Positions 1 to 8,021 of a stretch of 50,113 nt of DNA are shown piece by piece. Numbering within the stretch: position 1 is the stretch's first letter; the number at the start of each line of letters is the position of its first letter. A program made the translations under genes and the position numbers. Below the pieces are notes generated by a model, which saw only the letters and a list, made by a program, of their open reading frames with translations, had not been told where the DNA came from and ran no database searches. Origin of the DNA: Planctomycetota bacterium (GTDB taxonomy: Bacteria > Planctomycetota > Phycisphaerae > UBA1845 > Fen-1342); contig JAHJAR010000188.1 in assembly GCA_018814045.1 (NCBI GenBank), positions 1 through 50,113 on the forward strand, in the 5' to 3' direction.

Positions 1-60
1 CCGCCGGGAAATAAGTGGATGTGGGCGGTGGTGCCCCATGACACCGGCAAGGAGAAGATG

Positions 61-414
61 ATGGAACGGATTGGGCTGACCTTCGACGAGTACGTGGACC
101 TCAAGCTCAGGCCCCATGCGGGCGCGGACCGGGCCTTTCACGAGGCGGCCGAAATGGAGCGGCACGAAATGTCCCCGATGCCCCTGGCCGCGGCGTCCAA
201 CCACCTCCGGTCGCGCGGCTATGACTGCCGGCCCGAGATGCTGGAACTGCTCATCCAGAACGGCGTCGTGACGCCCGCCGCGCCGGACGCCTGGATGCAG
301 GCGGACGTGGACGCCGCCGCCGAGCACTTCGAGGAATGCGGCATCCTCACCCCGTACGCGGCGATGTGCCAGACGCTCGGGTGCCGCCATGCGGATTTCC
401 TGCGGCCCCTGCGC
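61..414 (+). pseudogene. hypothetical protein, 3' end cut by an IS4 remnant
   Basis: The frame starting at ATG 61 has a good ribosome-binding site (AAGGAG at 49-54, six bases upstream). It reads as an ordinary soluble protein beginning MERIGLTFDEYVDLK for about 118 residues. It then runs into DNA that encodes an IS4 transposase in another frame (from about 412), so its natural C-terminus is missing. The frame is also open to the left edge, so a longer upstream start cannot be excluded. The second half is helical and could be a small DNA-binding fold. I do not recognise the family. The reading frame continues to a stop at 576, but after about 415 it is only a shadow of the transposase frame. 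Confidence 0.45.
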
Positions 415-1061
415 GCGGCTGGGCAAACACGAGCGGCAGATGGTCTGGAGGAAGCCCAAAGCCTGCCCAGCCGGCCTGACCCCCCAGCAGTGGTCGCAAC
501 TGCCCGACCAACTGACCATGCGGGTCGTGCGGATCACCGCGGCATGCCGCCGGGCCTTTCGCAAACGCCGGATTGACATCGTCACGACGCTGCTCGACCC
601 GCTCGCCTGCCCCCCGCAGGCGCTGGGCGAGCTGTACCGCGAGCGTTGGCTGGCCGAGTTGAACCTGCGCAGCCTGAAGACCACGCTCGGCATGGACGTC
701 CTGCGCTGCCGGTCGCCCGAGATGGTGCGCAAGGAACGGGCGCTCTTCCACGTCGTCTACAACCTCATCCGCGTCCTGATGATGCACGCCGCCCGCGTCC
801 ATGACGTCGATCCGCAGCATTTGAGCTTCGCCGGCACCCGCCAGCGCCTGCTGGCCGAGCTGCCGCGCTGGCTCGCGACACGTGGACGCACCACGCACAC
901 CCGCCTGCTCCCAGCTCTTGACCGCCATCGCAGCCGATACCGTTCCCCACCGGCCCAACCGCCACGAACCCCGCGCCATCAAACGCCGCCGCAAAAGCTC
1001 CCCGTATCTCGTCCATCCCCGGCACCGCGCCCAGAAAACCGCCCACTACGACAAACGTTAG
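412..1061 (+). pseudogene. IS4-family transposase, 5'-truncated and frameshifted
   Basis: This is the C-terminal part of an IS4-type DDE transposase. Recognisable blocks in one frame are RLGKHERQMVW, the TTLLDP segment, LGELYRERW (the Y-R-W-E signature region), LKTTLGMDVLRC and the YNLIR block up to about 875. The normal family tail (RPNRHEPRAIKRRRK ... RHRAQK) follows in a different frame, ending at TAG 1059-1061. At least one frameshift therefore lies between about 880 and 908. The N-terminal half with the first catalytic Asp residues is absent, because the reading simply begins inside another gene. The copy cannot make active transposase. I could not define the terminal inverted repeats. 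Confidence 0.8.
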
Positions 1062-1227
1062 CTACATGCCATTCATGCAGGGTCAACTGTGCGGATCACC
1101 CGGTTCTTCTGCACCAGACTGGTAGCGAAAGTCGGCCACGGCGGTACCAGCCGCGCAGAAGGAGCCGCGGGCGCTTCGGCTCGTCTGTTTGCGCGATTGG
1201 TGGCCTGGTCGCGCATCGATAAGGAAC

Positions 1228-1255
1228 GTGGCGCGGGGCCGTGGCCCCGCGCCAC
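1228..1255 (-). terminator. hairpin downstream of the secreted dockerin-tailed gene
   Basis: A perfect 13-bp stem, GTGGCGCGGGGCC / GGCCCCGCGCCAC, with a two-base GT spacer lies 24 bases past the stop codon of the minus-strand gene. There is no clear T tract on either side, so intrinsic termination is inferred from position and stem strength only. Confidence 0.5.
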
Positions 1256-1279
1256 TGCTTTGCGAACGTGTGCGGTTTT

Positions 1280-3232
1280 CTAGCCGCCCAGGATCAGGAT
1301 GAACGAGTCGATGTCGAACCCGTTCACGGCGCCGTCCTGGTTGCAGTCGGCCAGGAAGATGTTGCAGTTGGGGAACTGGTCGTAGTACTCGGGGTAGTCC
1401 GGGGCCGTGCTGTTCAGCGCCAGGATGAACCCGTCGATGTCGAAGCCGTTCACCACACCGTCGCAGTTGAGATCACCAAGCAGTCCGGCGAACTCAATGG
1501 TCGAGACGGCGTTGAGGAACGTCACCCGCGGTTCTCCGGGTATCCCGCCGGCGTCTTCCATTACGTCGTACATCATCGCGTAGCCGCGAATGGTGTTCTC
1601 GAAGGGGAAGTCGAACGTGGCCACCTCACCCGGCATGAGCAGCAGCGGCGCCGGATCGACCGCGACGGCGCTGTTCCAGAGTCTTCCGCCGACCATCAGG
1701 TCGCCGAGGTTGATCGGGGTGTTGGACGTGTTGATGCGGCGCATGATCCAGGCGGGCTCGGGCGAGCGGTTCTCGATGATATCGACAACCATGGTCTGAC
1801 TGCCGTCAAAGACCCAGTCCCACCACTGCCACAGTCTGGGGATATCAAAGATGCGGACGCCGTCCCAGGTCCAGTACATCTCGACATCCTCTGGCTTCGT
1901 GTCATCATTAATGACGACGCCAAAGTGGGCGTTAGCACCGGGTGGAACCTCGCCGCCGGTCCAGACGATCTCTGTTCCACCGCCGATATCCGTGACGGTG
2001 ACATCGGGGAAGGAGCCGGTCCAGAACTCGCTGAGTTGCTCGGGCGTGATGCCCCAGAGGATCAGGTCGAAGTCATTGGCACCGGGCGGCGGGACCCACG
2101 GCGGAAGCCAGACATCGAAGTTGCTCAGTTGGACCCACCAGTCGAAGACCTGTGGCCGCGGATCCTGCACAAAGAACTCCACGTCGAGCGCATCGACGTT
2201 GTCGGTCGGCAGCATGCCGATTGCCGCAGCCGGGAGGAACAGCATGCTGAAGCCGTTGAAGTCGGTCACAAAGATGTCCGCCGGGGAAAGGTCGTCACCG
2301 GTGCCCCAGATGCCGTCCGGTCCGGCCAGGTACATCGAGCCGGGTGCCAGCGAGAAGATCGCGTAGTCCATACCCGGGTCGGCGATGCCGATACCGGCGG
2401 AATCCCAGACCGCCACCGCGTCGATGTCGTCTGTTCCGGGACCGAACATGTCCAGGCCCATCATGACCGCTGGTGCGTAAGGCAGAAAGGCACCGGAACC
2501 GGCCGGTGAGAAGAGCAGGTCGGCCGGGAAGAACCCGCCGCCTAAACTGGGGCTGGTCGGATCGAGGCTGAAGTAGATGTCAGTTTCGTGGACGTTATCG
2601 CCGTTCAGATCCATCAGCGTCAATTCGACCGCATCCATGTCGTCCGGGGTCCATGTGCCGTTGAAGACGGGTGGAGGGATCGAGGGGATTTCGTTGAAGC
2701 GCGTCTGGTTGGCGCTGAGGATGTTGAGCGGTCCGGGGAAGGCCGGCGCGATTGCTGTCGGCGCACCGGTCGCGATTACCGCCGCGGGTGAGGTCCACGT
2801 CGCTCCGTTGGTGACGAAGCGGTCGCCAGCGGCCTGATTACGCAGGAACTGGTTCCTGTAGGCGGTCAGCGGGACGCCCTGCGAGGCTTTGTCGCCCGAG
2901 AAGAAGATGAACTGCCGGGCGTCTGGTCGGCGTTCGCCGTTGGAGTGCGCGTCGTTGTTGTCGCCGGGGGCCAGCGGTGTGATGCCATAGGCCCATTCCG
3001 CGACGTGCAGAATCGGCCCGGGGCCGCCAACGTCCCAGCCGGCCCCCCAGAACACACCAAGTGGGTTCTCGCCGTAGATCTCGCCGGGTGTGTTGCCGAA
3101 GGCAATTGAAGGCGACCCGCGCGTGATCGAAATTGGATCGGATCTTACCGGTGGGGGTGCGTCGGCCCATGCGGTCACCGCCGTCAGAATCAAGGCGGTA
3201 GTGATTGCCAGTACCCGTAGTCGAAGTGTCAT
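1280..3232 (-). CDS. secreted protein with C-terminal dockerin-like domain
   Basis: A 650-residue exported protein of unknown function. I chose ATG 3232 because AAGGAG lies just upstream and the first ~25 residues (MTLRLRVLAITTALILTAV...AWA) form a classic signal peptide; in-frame extensions upstream look non-coding. The middle is rich in Gly, Pro, Asp and Trp, with no motif I recognise. The last ~65 residues carry two calcium-loop-like repeats, GDLNCDGVVNGFDIDGF and LADCNQDGAVNGFDIDSF, spaced as in type I dockerins. This tail recurs in two other genes of the window (near 11.1 and 34.6 kb), so it is probably a shared sorting or attachment module. A hairpin follows the stop codon. The substrate is unknown. 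Confidence 0.85.
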   Translation of the reverse strand: MTLRLRVLAITTALILTAVTAWADAPPPVRSDPISITRGSPSIAFGNTPGEIYGENPLGVFWGAGWDVGGPGPILHVAEWAYGITPLAPGDNNDAHSNGERRPDARQFIFFSGDKASQGVPLTAYRNQFLRNQAAGDRFVTNGATWTSPAAVIATGAPTAIAPAFPGPLNILSANQTRFNEIPSIPPPVFNGTWTPDDMDAVELTLMDLNGDNVHETDIYFSLDPTSPSLGGGFFPADLLFSPAGSGAFLPYAPAVMMGLDMFGPGTDDIDAVAVWDSAGIGIADPGMDYAIFSLAPGSMYLAGPDGIWGTGDDLSPADIFVTDFNGFSMLFLPAAAIGMLPTDNVDALDVEFFVQDPRPQVFDWWVQLSNFDVWLPPWVPPPGANDFDLILWGITPEQLSEFWTGSFPDVTVTDIGGGTEIVWTGGEVPPGANAHFGVVINDDTKPEDVEMYWTWDGVRIFDIPRLWQWWDWVFDGSQTMVVDIIENRSPEPAWIMRRINTSNTPINLGDLMVGGRLWNSAVAVDPAPLLLMPGEVATFDFPFENTIRGYAMMYDVMEDAGGIPGEPRVTFLNAVSTIEFAGLLGDLNCDGVVNGFDIDGFILALNSTAPDYPEYYDQFPNCNIFLADCNQDGAVNGFDIDSFILILGG

Positions 3233-3820
3233 GACTCTTCTCCTTCCGCGTGTGCGGATAATGATCGCAAACTTGTTGCGCACAGTGGGAACAGGTTGGT
3301 TGCCATGGCTTCCGCTGAGGGTGGGCCATGGTGAGCAGGACGAACAGGTTGAGTACCGTTCACCTCCTTTCTCTCGCGGCCACTCGACGGCGGCCCGCCC
3401 CCAGACGGGTCGCGTCGAATGGCACGGGTGGCGGATGTGAGCTTCGCCGCCGGGATCAGAGACGGGGGCGCTATGGCTCGGCCTGGGGCCGGCTTGTTGG
3501 CTTGTTGCGCCGCTCGGTCAGTGATGAAGACGGACGGGGAGACCACGCGGCTACCGCGAAATGTGCTATTCACTCTCTTGCTGCATCATGGGGGCTGGGC
3601 GCGGCTGGGCGATGAGACGACGGCATTCCTGTGCTCGAAGCCTGAAGCACAAGAGCGGGCCCCAACCGCGACCGGGGGTGGGGCCCCGATGGAATTCGCA
3701 TGGCCCCACAGAACGACGTCCGGGACAGAGCCCGGACGCTGCAGGCGGGACATTCGGGACGTAGCCCGGACGCTACGGGCGGGTACGCACAGGCGGCAAG
3801 CCATCAGAGGCCCGCGGTGG
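3233..3820. other. 588-base gene-free stretch with orphan Shine-Dalgarno and repeat
   Basis: I see no convincing gene here. On the minus strand there is a perfect ribosome-binding sequence (GAAAGGAGGTGAAC, about 3356-3369) with no ATG, GTG or TTG at a usable distance. Further downstream, an ATG near 3303 opens a short frame of about 24 codons whose TGA overlaps the ATG of the secreted-protein gene (ATGA at 3229-3232); this could be a leader peptide. The right end (3715-3785) holds a GTAGC/CCGG palindromic repeat. Confidence 0.4.
3715..3785. repeat. REP-like palindromes (CCGGAC...GTAGC family)
   Basis: Two consecutive inverted motifs, of the form GTCCGGGACAGAGCCCGGAC and GGGACGTAGCCCGGACGCTAC, are separated by about 15 bases. 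The same GTAGC/CCGGACG core recurs at 7783-7860 and, more diverged, at 17945-18037. All are intergenic. Confidence 0.6.
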
Positions 3821-4678
3821 TCAGGTTGCGTCGCTGAACGGCTCGGACGGGATAAACTCGAACACGGCGGTCATCGGCACGAACTCGATCGTGATCAACA
3901 GGTCATTCAACAAATCGGTAAGGATGTAGAGCGGTGAGAGGGCCGCCAGCAGTGTGACCTGGATCGTGGCTTTGATGGTCTCGGCAACGAACTCCAGCAC
4001 GGCCGCCAACACCTGCCCCAATACGACGACCGCGACGCCCACCAGGGCCACCAGCGGCACCGCGAAGAGCAAGGCGCGCAGGCCGATCAGGCGGGACTGG
4101 CCGAGCAGTTTTGCTTCTGCCAGCGACAAATCGGGCGTCACAAATTCCTCACCGGTGAGCGTGCGAATCAGCTCGCTGACTTGGGCGGCGGTCTGTTGCA
4201 GGTCAATATCCACGGGATAGGTGGTCAGCGTGCCGGTGGAGGCGTCGTACAGCTCGACCACGCCGGCCAGACGTTTCGTTGAGACCTCGTTATAAGTGAT
4301 GTTCACATAGCTGCCGTCCAGGCCGCGCGCGTGCACCGGGTAGCCGTCTTCGAAGATGATGAACGCGGACCCGCCCTCGGCGGTGTCTAGCTGAAGTGAC
4401 TCGATTTCCCGCGGGTTCCCGGCGGCGTCACGCGTGCCATAGACGAAAAGCGCGTGACCGGGGCCGCCCCGACCGCCCATCAGCAGCTTGCTGTTGGCGT
4501 CGTCATTCAGGAACAAACCGGTCGAGGTCGTGTCCAGATCGACGGGCGAGCCCTGTGTGCCGTTATCGAGGAGCATATCCTGCAACTGGCAGCCGAACGG
4601 TGCCACGAGCAGGGCATACGCACACAGTGCCACGAACCACTCGCGCGCTGCGCCCCGGCGGAACGGATTGAGAGCCAT
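3821..4678 (-). CDS. putative lipoprotein with C-terminal hydrophobic segment
   Basis: A 285-residue envelope protein of unknown function. The N-terminus has a positively charged stretch, a hydrophobic core and a lipobox-like LVAPFGC, suggesting lipid attachment at the Cys near residue 30. The central part is a soluble, beta-rich-looking domain. Residues about 200-240 are strongly hydrophobic (LLFAVPLVALVGVAVVVLG and a second patch), unusual for a simple lipoprotein and enough for one or two membrane passes. It is transcribed divergently from the small membrane protein at 4907. No family is recognised; existence is supported by codon structure and the N-terminal signal. Confidence 0.7.
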   Translation of the reverse strand: MALNPFRRGAAREWFVALCAYALLVAPFGCQLQDMLLDNGTQGSPVDLDTTSTGLFLNDDANSKLLMGGRGGPGHALFVYGTRDAAGNPREIESLQLDTAEGGSAFIIFEDGYPVHARGLDGSYVNITYNEVSTKRLAGVVELYDASTGTLTTYPVDIDLQQTAAQVSELIRTLTGEEFVTPDLSLAEAKLLGQSRLIGLRALLFAVPLVALVGVAVVVLGQVLAAVLEFVAETIKATIQVTLLAALSPLYILTDLLNDLLITIEFVPMTAVFEFIPSEPFSDAT

Positions 4679-4906
4679 GTGGAGTCTCCCGCTTCATTGC
4701 CTCGCGAATCGATCGGCCCGCGTCGCACCGGCCCTGTGATGGAGATCGCGGTCGCAAGCCGGACTGTTTCTCAACACCCGTGCGTCAGCATTCTAACGGC
4801 TTCGTCAAGCGGGACCACAGCGGCGAGGGGGAGCGTATCCGCGGTGATTGTGGTAAGATCCGCGCCATGGCCGATCCACAAACCCGCCCGTCCCGGAGGC
4901 CAACGC

Positions 4907-5353
4907 ATGAATGAACGACCGCAACCCGACCGTCAGCCCCGCCCGCCGATTTCGGGCTGCGATTTACCATTCATGTCGATAGTGTCCGGCCTATTATTCC
5001 TGTACGTCGGCTTCGGACTGGGACTGGAAGGCATCAGCGGGAACGCGTTGTACGATGGCTCGGTCACGGCGTTCGTCTGGGGCGCGCGGGTCGTGGGGAT
5101 TGGCCTGCTGGCCGTCGCCGCGCTGTCCTACCTCGGCCTGCCGCAGGTGTGTGTGCTTGATCTCCTGATGGCCGCGCTGGCAGCGCTGGGTTGCCTGGCC
5201 GTGGGGGTGATCTGGCTGGCGTTCGGCGATATGCAGGGGGCCCTGCTGATTCTGTTTGGCTTGTTCAACGCCAGCGCCATGCGCTACGCCTGGCGGCGCT
5301 GGCAGGCCATGCGGCATTCAGCCCCGGACTTCGAAGAAGAGCAGGCCCCGTGA
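4907..5353 (+). CDS. small four-helix membrane protein
   Basis: A 148-residue integral membrane protein. The start at ATG 4907 is preceded by GGAGG at about 4895. The open frame extends much further upstream, but that part is antisense to the lipoprotein gene and lacks a start signal. After a ~25-residue cytoplasmic leader rich in Pro/Arg/Gln, four hydrophobic segments follow, and the C-terminus is acidic (DFEEEQAP). It lies 46 bases before the ThiF-like gene in the same direction, so the two may be co-transcribed. I see no enzymatic motif. Confidence 0.7.
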   Translation: MNERPQPDRQPRPPISGCDLPFMSIVSGLLFLYVGFGLGLEGISGNALYDGSVTAFVWGARVVGIGLLAVAALSYLGLPQVCVLDLLMAALAALGCLAVGVIWLAFGDMQGALLILFGLFNASAMRYAWRRWQAMRHSAPDFEEEQAP

Positions 5354-5399
5354 CCGGCGCGGATCCCGGGCGAGCCACACGCATGCAGCGAGAACCGTC

Positions 5400-6443
5400 G
5401 TGAGTGAGACCGATCCCCGCCTCGCCCGCTATGCCCGACAGATGGCGGTGGAGTCGCTGGGCACGAGCGGGCAGCAGCGGTTGCGGCATGCCTGCGTTAC
5501 GTTGATCGGCTGCGGCGCGCTGGGCAGCGCGTCGGCCGACATGCTGGTACGGGCGGGCGTGGGACGCGTGCAAATCATCGACCGCGACGTCATCGAACTG
5601 CACAACCTGCAACGTCAGACACTCTTCGACGAGCACGACGTGGCCCACGACCTGCCCAAGGCCGTGGCGGCAGCGAATAGGCTGCGCAAGATCAACTCCA
5701 GCGTCGAGGTCAACGCCGTCGTTGGGCACGTCGATGCCGGCAACGCCGAGGAGTTGTGCGAGCAGGCCGACCTGATCCTCGACTGCACGGACAATTTCGA
5801 AACCCGCTTCCTGATCAATGACGTGGCCGTGAAGCTGGGAATGCCGTGGATCTACGCGGCCTGTGCGGCGGCGGAAGGCATGGTGATGCCCGTCCTGCCG
5901 CAGGCGACGCCCTGCCTGCGCTGCATCTGGCCGGATGTGCCGACGGCGGCGATGTCCGCGACGAGCGAAACAGCCGGCGCGCTCGGGCCAACGGCCTGTA
6001 CGGTGGCGAGCGTGCAATCAGTCGAGGCGCTGAAGATTCTCGCCGGCCGGCTGGATGACGTCGTGCGCAAGCTGATCACTGTTGACGTCTGGCGGCACCA
6101 GATCCGGGCCGTGGATATGCAGACGGCCTTTGGCGCGGGAGGGTGCCGCTGCTGCGGGCAGGGAGAATACGACTTCCTCGGCCGCCAGCCAGAGCCGCTG
6201 GCCGTCGTGTCTTGCGGGCAAGCGACCTTGCAGGTGGTTCCAGAAGCAGGGACCTCGATCGACCTGAAGCGTGTCGCTGAACGCATTCGCGGCCAAGGGC
6301 GCCCACGCGTGACGCAGCACGTTTTGACTGTCGTTATCGAGGGCTACGGCGTAACGTTGTTCGGCGACGGGCGGGCGATCTTTCGCGGGTTGGCTGACAC
6401 ATCTGTAGCCCAGCGGCTCTACGCCGAGCACTTCGGGAGTTAG
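5400..6443 (+). CDS. ThiF/MoeB/HesA-family E1-like adenylyltransferase
   Basis: This 347-residue enzyme belongs to the family that adenylates the C-terminal Gly of a ubiquitin-like sulfur carrier (ThiS or MoaD) for thiamine or molybdopterin synthesis. The nucleotide-binding loop GCGALG is at residues 37-42, followed by the typical IIDRDVIELHNLQRQ block that binds ATP and carries the catalytic Arg. Zinc-binding cysteines are visible as PCLRC (C172, C175) and GCRCCG (C249, C251/C252), and the LGPTACTVAS segment holds the usual conserved Cys region. About 90 further residues form a C-terminal extension. I chose GTG 5400, which gives the family-typical N-terminus ETDPRLARYARQM. No carrier-protein gene is next to it, so ThiF versus MoeB cannot be decided. 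Confidence 0.88.
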   Translation: MSETDPRLARYARQMAVESLGTSGQQRLRHACVTLIGCGALGSASADMLVRAGVGRVQIIDRDVIELHNLQRQTLFDEHDVAHDLPKAVAAANRLRKINSSVEVNAVVGHVDAGNAEELCEQADLILDCTDNFETRFLINDVAVKLGMPWIYAACAAAEGMVMPVLPQATPCLRCIWPDVPTAAMSATSETAGALGPTACTVASVQSVEALKILAGRLDDVVRKLITVDVWRHQIRAVDMQTAFGAGGCRCCGQGEYDFLGRQPEPLAVVSCGQATLQVVPEAGTSIDLKRVAERIRGQGRPRVTQHVLTVVIEGYGVTLFGDGRAIFRGLADTSVAQRLYAEHFGS

Positions 6444-6726
6444 CTGCTTGGCAGCAGGGACCGAAGTGGGGGTGGGGGCGTGGGGAGCGCTTCGCAGGGG
6501 ATGATTCTGGGCACACGTCGCACTACTCAACCACTGTCGCCAGCGGGGATTACGGCTCAACGCCCGAGAAAAAAGCAACTATGGGTGGAAATCTGCCGGA
6601 CGGGGTGCCTAGTGTTCTATTGAGGTTGTGTGTTCTGTTTGTGCCGTGGGGACCGGTGGTGGTTTAGACCGGTCGTCCTGGAGGGATATTGGTAATCCGC
6701 TTTTTCGGGGGCTGGAGAGGTATGCT

Positions 6727-7317
6727 ATGAAAAGACTCGTGCTGATTGCAGCCGTCATCCTGGTCGCTGCGCCGGCGGTGGCGGACACGTTCCTGGAGAC
6801 ATTCCCAGATCCGCTCGGTGGCTGGAACAATCGCTTCCTCTACCAGAACTCCGACATGGAGAACTACTACATCGCCTCCTCCAGCAGCAATGATCCCAAC
6901 TACCGCGGGAACAACCCGGAGGGGCTCTGGATTGCCGAGCCGCAGGGCTACGGTAGTGGCGTCGGCGGCCCGATCATCGACATCGATTTCGACCCGGCCT
7001 TCGGCTCCCTGATCACGTACATTGAGTTCGGCCTCGAGTGCTGGACGCAGTGCGACATTACCGTCTACGACATGGGTGGCACCGCGCTGGCCACCAAGAT
7101 GTTCATGGGCGGGGGCTTTGACTTCGATCACGCTGACATAATGAGTGCCAGCAGCACCAACGGCGTGAGCAAGTTTGTGTTCGACTCGACGCCGTATACG
7201 GGCGGTCAGATCGAGGGCAACACTTCGATCGACAACGTGCAGATCGACATCATCCCCGAGCCGAGTACTGTAGCGTGCTTGGGGCTCCTGAGTTTGGTTC
7301 TCGTTCGTCGCCGCTAG
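6727..7317 (+). CDS. PEP-CTERM sorted secreted protein
   Basis: A 196-residue exported protein. It starts at ATG 6727 with GGAGAGG upstream and has a signal peptide MKRLVLIAAVILVAAPAVA. The body is beta-rich, with aromatic and Asp/Asn-rich stretches and no catalytic motif I can name. The C-terminus is a textbook PEP-CTERM tail: IIPEPS, a short hydrophobic helix (TVACLGLLSLVL) and terminal RRR. Such tails are recognised by exosortase, which anchors or processes proteins at the envelope. No exosortase gene is in the window. A strong hairpin follows about 26 bases after the stop. Confidence 0.88.
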   Translation: MKRLVLIAAVILVAAPAVADTFLETFPDPLGGWNNRFLYQNSDMENYYIASSSSNDPNYRGNNPEGLWIAEPQGYGSGVGGPIIDIDFDPAFGSLITYIEFGLECWTQCDITVYDMGGTALATKMFMGGGFDFDHADIMSASSTNGVSKFVFDSTPYTGGQIEGNTSIDNVQIDIIPEPSTVACLGLLSLVLVRRR

Positions 7318-7343
7318 ACCGAGACAAATCCATAAGCCTTGCC

Positions 7344-7374
7344 AGAAGAGCCGTCCTATTCGGGCGGCTCTTCT
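7344..7374 (+). terminator. strong hairpin after the PEP-CTERM gene
   Basis: AGAAGAGCCGTCC pairs with GGGCGGCTCTTCT over 13 bases (one G-T pair) around a TATTC loop. It sits 26 bases past the stop codon. There is no long T run, so it is a probable rather than certain intrinsic terminator. Confidence 0.65.
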
Positions 7375-8021
7375 GCGTATGGGGTCGTGCCCGCGGGCGT
7401 CGAGCTGGTCACTCTTGCGGGTGCTCTCGGCGAACCAAGCAACGACCTGGTCAGCATCCTGGCAATGGAAAAGCTGTCGCAACCATTTGTGGGGCAGCGG
7501 CACTTCGCTCAAGAACCGCATCCGGAACGTGTGGGCGGCATATAACCCGCGGGTGACCCCGACCGAGACGCTGGGCGTGTTCCCATCAGCAACGCCCGGT
7601 AGGGTGAATGGCGGCATCCGTCGGATGGGTCCGTCGTGGGACGTTCGTTGCGGAATGACCGCGAATAGACGCCTGACGGTGCCACTGCTCTTGACGAAAG
7701 GTCCCGGAAGGGCACTGCTTGAAAGGTGGCACACACCAAGTCCTTAACCCTCAACCCCGAATCCCAAATCCTGAACCCCGAACCCTACGTCCGGTACGGA
7801 AACCGGACGCTACGTCATGATCCCTACGTCCGGTACAAAGACCGGACGCTACGTCCTGAACTTTCGACCCCTCCGCGCTTTTTCCTCCATCAGGCGGAAA
7901 CCGCTCGGCTGACGTAGCCGACGGCGGCGAGCGTTGGTAGCATATGCCTCCTGCAACGTGCCACGTGCTCGCGGGCCGGGATGGGGCACGAGGCCGCAAC
8001 GACAAAGGAAATGCACATACC
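7375..8021. other. intergenic stretch, mostly without a visible gene
   Basis: Between the terminator and the radical SAM gene I find no frame with convincing codon structure. Long frames on both strands (for example one antisense over 6664-7734) are shadows or Arg-rich noise. The part at about 7741-7782 is a degenerate string of CCCGAA/AACCC-like units, directly followed by two 39-base palindromic repeats at 7783-7860. Confidence 0.45.
7783..7860. repeat. two tandem 39-bp palindromic REP units
   Basis: Each 39-base unit reads CCCTACGTCCGGT, six variable bases, ACCGGACGCTACGTC and six variable bases, so it folds into a CGTCCGGT/ACCGGACG hairpin. The units differ mainly in the loop and tail. 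Only two copies are present, so this is not a CRISPR array. The core matches the repeat at 3715-3785. Confidence 0.75.

Noticed and set aside
1241-2509. 422-codon plus-strand frame antisense to the secreted dockerin-tailed gene
   Set aside because: Val/Asp/Arg-rich shadow of the minus-strand gene, which has a signal peptide, ribosome-binding site and recognisable C-terminal domain.
7783-7860. Possible CRISPR array
   Set aside because: Only two units, with conserved stems and no unique spacers between repeats; it is a palindromic REP-type repeat.
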